Shown in pieces: positions 7,068 through 11,788 of a stretch of DNA of 11,788 nt. Where the stretch lies: positions 1 to 11,788 of the forward strand of contig JAHHQT010000057.1 of assembly GCA_020026215.1 (NCBI GenBank). Reading direction: 5' to 3'. Position 1 is the first letter of the stretch. Each line of letters opens with the position of its first letter. Under the pieces are notes generated by a model, which made no database searches, was not told where the DNA came from, and was given only the letters and a program-made list of their open reading frames with translations. Both the position numbers and the translations under genes were made by a program. This DNA is from Muribaculaceae bacterium. Its GTDB lineage: Bacteria > Bacteroidota > Bacteroidia > Bacteroidales > Muribaculaceae.

Positions 7068-8522
7068 ATGAAAGAAGCCTTACATCAGACACAAGAGCAG
7101 AAACTGCAACAGAAACTTTCTCCGTTGCAAGTTCAGTTTGTGAAAATGCTGGAGAAAACCGGCCCTGAGATGGAAGAGGATGTTCGCCATGAAATAGAGG
7201 ATAATCCCGCATTGGTCACAGTCGATCCGATAGATACTGACACGCAGAAAACTGAAGACGGCGAAAACTTCAAGGAGTCGGCGGACGACATGCAAAAGGC
7301 GGACTACAAGAACGAGGAGGACATTCCGTCCTATCGTACACGTGTTTCCAACCATAGTGCAGATGAAGAGTATCTGGAACCGATTTTGGTCTCGGAAGAA
7401 ACTTTGTTTGACTATCTTACTAGTCAAATCAGCGAACGCCCTCTGACGGACAAACAACGCATGATGGCGGACTATATCATTGGCAATATCGATGATAACG
7501 GCTATTTGACTCGTTCTATATCAGCCATTTCCGATGACTTGATTTTTCAAGTTGGACTGGAGGTGTCGGATGAGGAAATCGATGAAGTATTGCAGATGAT
7601 TCGTGACTTGGATCCAGCAGGAGTTTGTGCAGAAAATTTGCGTGATTGCCTGTTGCTCCAGTTGGAACGAATGGAAGGCAATTCCAAATACAATATGGCG
7701 GCATACGAAATTATTGACCGCTACTTTGATGAATTTTCCAAGAAGCACTTCGACAAGATTGTGAGTGCCATGGGCTTGACGGCAGAGGAGTTCCAGAAGA
7801 TTCTCCGTGTGGTCAAGACCTTGAACCCAAAACCGGGGTCGCTCTATGCAGGGGGAGAGAGTAGCATTGCGCAGCACATCACACCCGATTTCAATGTTGA
7901 GGTGGATGATGACGATATCATTACGCTTACGCTTGTCAACAACATTCCTGAATTGCAGATTGAAGACAGTTTCAAGGCAGAATTCGACAAGATGTCGGCG
8001 CAAAAGACCTTGAAGAAAAGTGAGGAGAACACGTTTTCCTATATCCGCGACAAATACGAATCGGCATCAAATTTTATCAAGATGCTTCGTCAGCGTCAGG
8101 AAACACTGTTCAATACCATGCATGCCATTGTGGAATGGCAAAAGGAGTTCTTCCTTACCAATGATGACTCCTCATTGCGCCCGATGGTGCTGAAAGACAT
8201 TGCAGCTATAACTAACTACGACATATCGGTCATTTCGCGTGCCACAGCCGGAAAATACGTGCAGACACAAAGTGGAGTGTATCCTATCAAGTTCTTCTTC
8301 AACGAAGGCTTGAAGAATGAATCGGGTGAAGATGTTTCTTCTCGCGAAATTCAAGTGAAACTGAAGGAAATCATTGATGGTGAGAACAAGAAGAAGCCTT
8401 ATTCCGATGAACGCCTTTGCGATATGCTGAAAGAGCAGGGTTATGAAATCGCACGCCGTACGATAGCCAAATACAGAGAAAAGATGTCTATCCCGGTGGC
8501 AAGACTACGAAAAGAATTATAG
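7068..8522 (+). CDS. rpoN: RNA polymerase sigma-54 factor RpoN
   Basis: Sigma-54 directs RNA polymerase to -24/-12 promoters and needs an AAA+ activator to open DNA. The 484 residues show all family regions. The glutamine-rich region I is at the N-terminus (HQTQEQKLQQKLSPLQVQFV, 6-25). An acidic region II spans about 50-105, and the core-binding domain follows (LDPAGVCAENLRDCL and LNPKPG). The helix-turn-helix lies near 370-395 (KDIAAITNYDISVISRATAG). The RpoN box that reads the -24 element is ARRTIAKYRE (462-471). Length and order are normal. No sigma-54 activator gene is in the window and I found no clear -24/-12 site in the intergenic regions. The PAP2-like gene begins 11 nt after the stop and is probably co-transcribed. 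Confidence 0.96.
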   Translation: MKEALHQTQEQKLQQKLSPLQVQFVKMLEKTGPEMEEDVRHEIEDNPALVTVDPIDTDTQKTEDGENFKESADDMQKADYKNEEDIPSYRTRVSNHSADEEYLEPILVSEETLFDYLTSQISERPLTDKQRMMADYIIGNIDDNGYLTRSISAISDDLIFQVGLEVSDEEIDEVLQMIRDLDPAGVCAENLRDCLLLQLERMEGNSKYNMAAYEIIDRYFDEFSKKHFDKIVSAMGLTAEEFQKILRVVKTLNPKPGSLYAGGESSIAQHITPDFNVEVDDDDIITLTLVNNIPELQIEDSFKAEFDKMSAQKTLKKSEENTFSYIRDKYESASNFIKMLRQRQETLFNTMHAIVEWQKEFFLTNDDSSLRPMVLKDIAAITNYDISVISRATAGKYVQTQSGVYPIKFFFNEGLKNESGEDVSSREIQVKLKEIIDGENKKKPYSDERLCDMLKEQGYEIARRTIAKYREKMSIPVARLRKEL

Positions 8523-8533
8523 AAAAATATACA

Positions 8534-9184
8534 ATGGATAAAATGACTATGTTAAATACTTTTGAAGCTCAGGCGATGAGAATACTTCACTATGTGTCAA
8601 GTTTCTTCTCGATTCTACTCAGTCCGCTTTTGATGCCTACCTATGGTGTGATTGTGGCATTATGGCTGTCAAATCTGTTGGTATTGACTTTGTCAACAAA
8701 ATTGGTGATTATTTCATTCGTGTTCCTGTTGACATGCGTGATTCCTGTAACATTGATTTTGCTACTGAAATTTTTGAAAATTATCGATGACCCTCAATTA
8801 AATAACCGTAAGGAGCGCTTGATTCCTTACATCATCACTATTGTCTGCTATGTGGCAACTGCCGTTTATTTGTTGATGATCAACGCTCCTGAATGGTTGT
8901 GGATGTTCATGTTCGGTGGCGGTTGTGCAGCTTTGGTTTCGCTGTTTATCAACTTCCGTTGGAAAATCAGTGCGCACATGGCGGGTATCGGTGGCTTGAT
9001 AGCCTTGCTGTGCCGTATCAACGAAGATGGTGATGGAGTCTTCGAATTATTGCCGGTAATCTGTGGCGCAATTATCGTGGCAGGAATATTGGGAACTTCA
9101 CGTATCGCCATGGAACGTCATACCCTTTGGCAAGTGCTGATGGGTGCATTGAACGGCTTTGTTTGTGTATTCTTTTTGTATTAA
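8534..9184 (+). CDS. PAP2-like integral membrane protein
   Basis: The 216 residues contain about six hydrophobic segments (roughly 20-45, 47-80, 98-117, 121-140, 148-162 and 172-188, with a last one at 200-216). Three motifs resemble the PAP2 phosphatase active site in order: NRKERLIP (91-98), SAHMAG (146-151) for the PSGH box, and SR, five residues, H196 for the SRxxxxxHxxxD box. The final Asp of that box is Gln200. The family acts on lipid phosphates such as undecaprenyl pyrophosphate or phosphatidic acid. With the incomplete motifs, activity is uncertain. Several Met codons (residues 1, 4, 6 and 15) could be the start; the first is given because it lies 11 nt after rpoN. It is not the usual secreted acid phosphatase form, because no signal peptide is seen. 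Confidence 0.7.
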   Translation: MDKMTMLNTFEAQAMRILHYVSSFFSILLSPLLMPTYGVIVALWLSNLLVLTLSTKLVIISFVFLLTCVIPVTLILLLKFLKIIDDPQLNNRKERLIPYIITIVCYVATAVYLLMINAPEWLWMFMFGGGCAALVSLFINFRWKISAHMAGIGGLIALLCRINEDGDGVFELLPVICGAIIVAGILGTSRIAMERHTLWQVLMGALNGFVCVFFLY

Positions 9185-9202
9185 TTTAAATATGAGATTA
9201 TT

Positions 9203-9706
9203 ATGACACCAGTGGTAAGTATCATTATGGGTAGTACATCAGATTTGCCGGTGATGGAAAAGGCGGCAAAGTTGTTTGATGAATTTGAAATCCCTTTCGA
9301 AATAAATGCATTGTCAGCACACCGTACTCCCGAACAGGTTACGGAATTTGCAAAGTATGCAAAAAATCGTGGCATTAAGGTGATTATCGCTGCTGCAGGT
9401 ATGGCTGCGCATCTTCCTGGAGTAATTGCCGCACAGACTACAGTCCCTGTGATTGGAGTGCCTATTAAATCATCTTTGGAAGGTATGGATGCTTTGCTTG
9501 CCATCGTTCAAATGCCTCCGGGAATTCCAGTGGCTACTGTAGGTATCAATGCCGGTTTGAATTCAGCAATCTTGGCTGTTCAGATGTTGGCTATGTCTGA
9601 TGAAAATATCGCTCGTAAGTTCGAGGCTTACAAGAACAATCTTGTCAATAAAATTGTAAAGGCAAACGAAGAATTGTCACAAGTAACTTATAAATTCAAA
9701 TGCTAA
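9203..9706 (+). CDS. purE: N5-carboxyaminoimidazole ribonucleotide mutase (PurE, class I)
   Basis: It interconverts N5-CAIR and CAIR in de novo purine synthesis. The 167 residues match the normal length. The nucleotide phosphate loop is IMGSTSDLPVM (8-18), with S11 and D14. The catalytic histidine is H40 in LSAHRTPEQ. The segment AGMAAHLPGVIAAQTTVPVIG (65-85 region) is of the class I form that works with PurK, unlike the class II AIR carboxylase. PurK is not in this window. It is 18 nt after the PAP2-like gene and 31 nt before ispG, so these probably share a transcript. No Shine-Dalgarno sequence is seen before the ATG. Confidence 0.95.
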   Translation: MTPVVSIIMGSTSDLPVMEKAAKLFDEFEIPFEINALSAHRTPEQVTEFAKYAKNRGIKVIIAAAGMAAHLPGVIAAQTTVPVIGVPIKSSLEGMDALLAIVQMPPGIPVATVGINAGLNSAILAVQMLAMSDENIARKFEAYKNNLVNKIVKANEELSQVTYKFKC

Positions 9707-9737
9707 TTTGAATCGCTAAAAAATTTTAGTTTAAATA

Positions 9738-11453
9738 ATGAATGATTTTGATTACAAACGTCGCTCGTCTTCGGTCGTAAATGTGTCGGGAGTACCATTG
9801 GGAGGGGATTATCCGATCCGCATCCAATCCATGACTTCTACTTCAACAAACGACATCGAAGGTAGTGTGGCTCAATGCAAACGCATTAGCGATGCCGGTG
9901 CCGACTATGTACGATTGACAACTCAGGGAGTGAGGGAGGCTGAAAATTTAGGCTTGATTCGTGAAAAATTGCACGCCGACGGCTATATGCAACCTCTTGT
10001 AGCTGATATTCACTTCAATCCGGGTGCTGCTTTCGCTGGGGCTGCCCTTACTGATAAAGTGCGTATCAATCCGGGTAACTTTGTTGATGTAGCTCGTACG
10101 TTCAAAAAGTTGGAATACACCGACGAGGAATACAAGTTGGAAATCGAAAAAATCAGAAAAAAATTCATACCGTTTCTTGACATTTGCAAGGAACACAAGA
10201 CTGCCGTTCGTCTGGGAGTGAACCATGGCTCTCTTTCTGACCGAATCATGAGCCGCTACGGGGACAATCCTTTCGGTATGGTGGAATCTGTAATGGAGTT
10301 CTTGCGCATTTGCCGCGATGAGAATTTCTCAGATGTTGTCATTTCTGTCAAGGCTTCCAATACGGTGGTGATGGTGGAAACTGTACGCCGTTTGATTGCT
10401 GCCATGGACAAGGAAGACATGCATTTCCCTTTGCACTTGGGTGTGACTGAAGCCGGTGACGGAGAAGACGGTAGAATTAAATCGGCAGTGGGTATCGGAA
10501 CTTTGTTATCAGAAGGCATTGGAGATACGGTCCGTGTTTCTTTGAGCGAAGAACCTGAAATAGAAGTGCCTGTTGCCAAAAAACTTGTTGATTATATCGT
10601 GGCTCGTAAAGGGCACAAACATATCGAAGGTGCATATTCCAAAGGTTACGACTATTTCGCACCGCAACGCCGTGAAAGCGACGCTCGCGCCAATGTGGGC
10701 GGTGGCCAGGCTCCTATCGTTTTATCTGCATTGACCAAGGCGGATATGGAAGGTTGCGAATTGAAGCCTGATTTCTATGTGGCTGACGAATTGCTATTCC
10801 ATTTGTTGGAAGTGGACGCATCGACAGCTCCCGAAGAATTGATGAAACGTGATGACTTGAACGATGCTGTTCTGGTATTGACTTCTTCACACGTCAATCC
10901 TGTCGGTGAGGTACAAGCCTACATTCATAAGATGACTGACTTGGGATGCCGTCTTCCGGTGATTGTAAAATTCAAATACGATGACAAGGAAGTGGAAGAT
11001 GTACAGTTGAAAGCAGGTGCTGACTTCGGAACATTGCTAATCAACCGTTTGATTGACGGTATCTGGTTGGAAGCTGATAATTTGGCGGTTAAATCAGATG
11101 CTGTTCGTTTTGCATTCGGTATTTTGCAGGCATCACGTTTGAGAATGACCAAGACTGAATTCATCTCTTGTCCAAGTTGCGGTAGAACCATGTTCAACTT
11201 GCAAAAGACCGTACAAACCATCAAAGCTGCTACATCACACTTGAAAGGCTTGAAAATCGGTGTGATGGGCTGTATTGTGAATGGCCCGGGTGAAATGGCC
11301 GATGCTGATTATGGTTACGTTGGTGCAGGCGTGAACAAGGTGAGCCTCTATAAGAATAAGGTATGTGTGGAGAGAAATATTCCACAGGAAGATGCCTTGC
11401 AACACTTGATAGACTTGATTAAATCCAACGGCGATTGGGTGGATAAAGAATAA
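9738..11453 (+). CDS. ispG: 4-hydroxy-3-methylbut-2-enyl diphosphate synthase (IspG/GcpE), long three-domain form
   Basis: It reduces methylerythritol cyclodiphosphate to HMBPP in the non-mevalonate isoprenoid pathway using a [4Fe-4S] cluster. At 571 residues it is far longer than the roughly 370-residue E. coli enzyme. This fits the three-domain form with an inserted A* domain known from plants, Chlamydiae and Bacteroidetes. The N-terminal barrel covers about 1-265 (RIQSMTSTSTND, LVADIHFNPG, RINPGNF, RLGVNHGSLS). The insert covers about 266-470. The C-terminal cluster domain has ligands C478, C481 (SCPSCGRT), C512 and E519 (GCIVNGPGE), matching the C-x2-C-xn-C-x6-E pattern. An electron donor, ferredoxin or flavodoxin, must come from elsewhere. 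A strong terminator follows, so it is the last gene of the block. Confidence 0.96.
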   Translation: MNDFDYKRRSSSVVNVSGVPLGGDYPIRIQSMTSTSTNDIEGSVAQCKRISDAGADYVRLTTQGVREAENLGLIREKLHADGYMQPLVADIHFNPGAAFAGAALTDKVRINPGNFVDVARTFKKLEYTDEEYKLEIEKIRKKFIPFLDICKEHKTAVRLGVNHGSLSDRIMSRYGDNPFGMVESVMEFLRICRDENFSDVVISVKASNTVVMVETVRRLIAAMDKEDMHFPLHLGVTEAGDGEDGRIKSAVGIGTLLSEGIGDTVRVSLSEEPEIEVPVAKKLVDYIVARKGHKHIEGAYSKGYDYFAPQRRESDARANVGGGQAPIVLSALTKADMEGCELKPDFYVADELLFHLLEVDASTAPEELMKRDDLNDAVLVLTSSHVNPVGEVQAYIHKMTDLGCRLPVIVKFKYDDKEVEDVQLKAGADFGTLLINRLIDGIWLEADNLAVKSDAVRFAFGILQASRLRMTKTEFISCPSCGRTMFNLQKTVQTIKAATSHLKGLKIGVMGCIVNGPGEMADADYGYVGAGVNKVSLYKNKVCVERNIPQEDALQHLIDLIKSNGDWVDKE

Positions 11454-11471
11454 AACCGAATTACATAAAAT

Positions 11472-11512
11472 AGGAACGAGGTCTTTGACAGTGTCAAGGA
11501 CCTCGTTCTTTT
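11472..11512 (+). terminator. Strong rho-independent terminator after ispG
   Basis: Starting 18 bases past the ispG stop, GAACGAGGTCTTTGA (11474-11488) and TCAAGGACCTCGTTC (11494-11508) pair over 15 bp with one G-U wobble around the loop CAGTG. Two further pairs extend the stem outward (A472-T510 and a G-U). TTTT at 11509-11512 follows directly. This ends the plus-strand block. On the minus strand no comparable T run follows the stem. Confidence 0.9.
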
Positions 11513-11788
11513 GTATCCTCACGGAAAGCAAGTCTGGCTTCCGTATAGATAGTCTTATCGCTAAATCACTGAATTTCATAAACTTCCTGAATGTGCATCA
11601 AGCGGCTCGACTGTCTGTACCTTTCCTATCTTCATCAAAAGTATGCATAAGATCGTTTTCGTAATCTATCAGCATATCTTTAACATTTTCCATATACTCT
11701 TGTATCTAAAATAAAATATCCACAGATATCATAAAATTAACGTGAGTTCGACGAATTGTAAGTGCTTATAAATTTGGTGATTAGCGAA
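11513..11788. other. Intergenic tail without an intact gene
   Basis: The last 276 bases carry no long open frame. Positions 11521-11544 can fold: ACGGAA and GC pair with GC and TTCCGT with one bulged A and a 7-nt loop, but no T run follows in either direction. On the minus strand a 31-codon frame runs from ATG at 11693 to TGA at 11598-11600 (see the separate entry). From about 11700 to 11788 the sequence is AT-rich and I see no clear promoter. Confidence 0.5.
11566..11693 (-). pseudogene. Possible frameshifted remnant of a small minus-strand gene
   Basis: From ATG at 11693 the minus strand encodes MENVKDMLIDYENDLM, then HTFDEDRKGTDSRAA, and stops at 11598-11600. The composition is charged and protein-like. 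Just after the stop, a shifted frame reads MHIQEVYEIQ and ends with TGA at 11566-11568. A one-base indel near 11600 would join them into about 42 residues. This is short enough to arise by chance. I do not recognise a family, and no Shine-Dalgarno sequence supports the ATG. Confidence 0.2.

Noticed and set aside
9192..9206. Five-codon frame whose TGA overlaps the purE ATG (ATGA)
   Set aside because: It is too short to separate from chance and has no sign of a leader peptide mechanism.
9716..9729. Small A/T palindrome before ispG
   Set aside because: Six A/T-rich pairs around a two-base loop are expected by chance in an AT-rich gap and would not form a stable terminator.
11235..11579. 114-codon minus-strand open frame crossing the end of ispG and its terminator
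   Set aside because: It overlaps the cluster domain of ispG and a strong terminator hairpin, so it is unlikely to be coding.

Overview
The window reads as core chromosome of a Bacteroidetes bacterium, most likely order Bacteroidales. The reasons are the gene order (xerD divergent from aroQ, then pyk, an O-methyltransferase, rbfA, a LolC/LolE-type permease, an M28 lipoprotein, rpoN, a PAP2-like membrane protein, purE and ispG), the general lack of Shine-Dalgarno sequences before the starts, and -7 promoter boxes close to the Bacteroidetes consensus TAnnTTTG. I cannot name a genus safely. I found no rRNA, tRNA, CRISPR array, insertion sequence or phage gene.

Layout. Bases 1-569 hold an unrecognised gene that enters from the left edge and is broken by an apparent one-base deletion. 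xerD (654-1562, minus) faces away from the long plus-strand block that starts with aroQ (1663). The 100 bp between them holds a palindrome that places a TAAGTTTG box on each strand. The plus-strand block runs with short gaps: aroQ, pyk, O-methyltransferase, rbfA, permease, M28 lipoprotein, rpoN, PAP2-like protein, purE, ispG. A new promoter is likely just before rpoN. A strong intrinsic terminator follows ispG at 11472-11512. The last 275 bases hold no intact gene, only a small hairpin and a possible minus-strand gene remnant.

Roles. The block is housekeeping: site-specific recombination (XerD), shikimate pathway (AroQ), glycolysis (Pyk), probable RNA or small-molecule methylation, 30S maturation (RbfA), lipoprotein release or envelope export (LolC/E-like), periplasmic N-terminal glutamine cyclisation (M28 cyclotransferase), alternative sigma factor (RpoN), purine synthesis (PurE) and isoprenoid synthesis (IspG).

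The most notable observation is an in-frame TAA (5346-5348) that cuts the LolC/E-like permease in half although the reading frame on both sides is well preserved. With the frameshifted gene at the left edge, the window carries at least two broken genes. I see no convincing evidence of an undescribed multi-gene system here.
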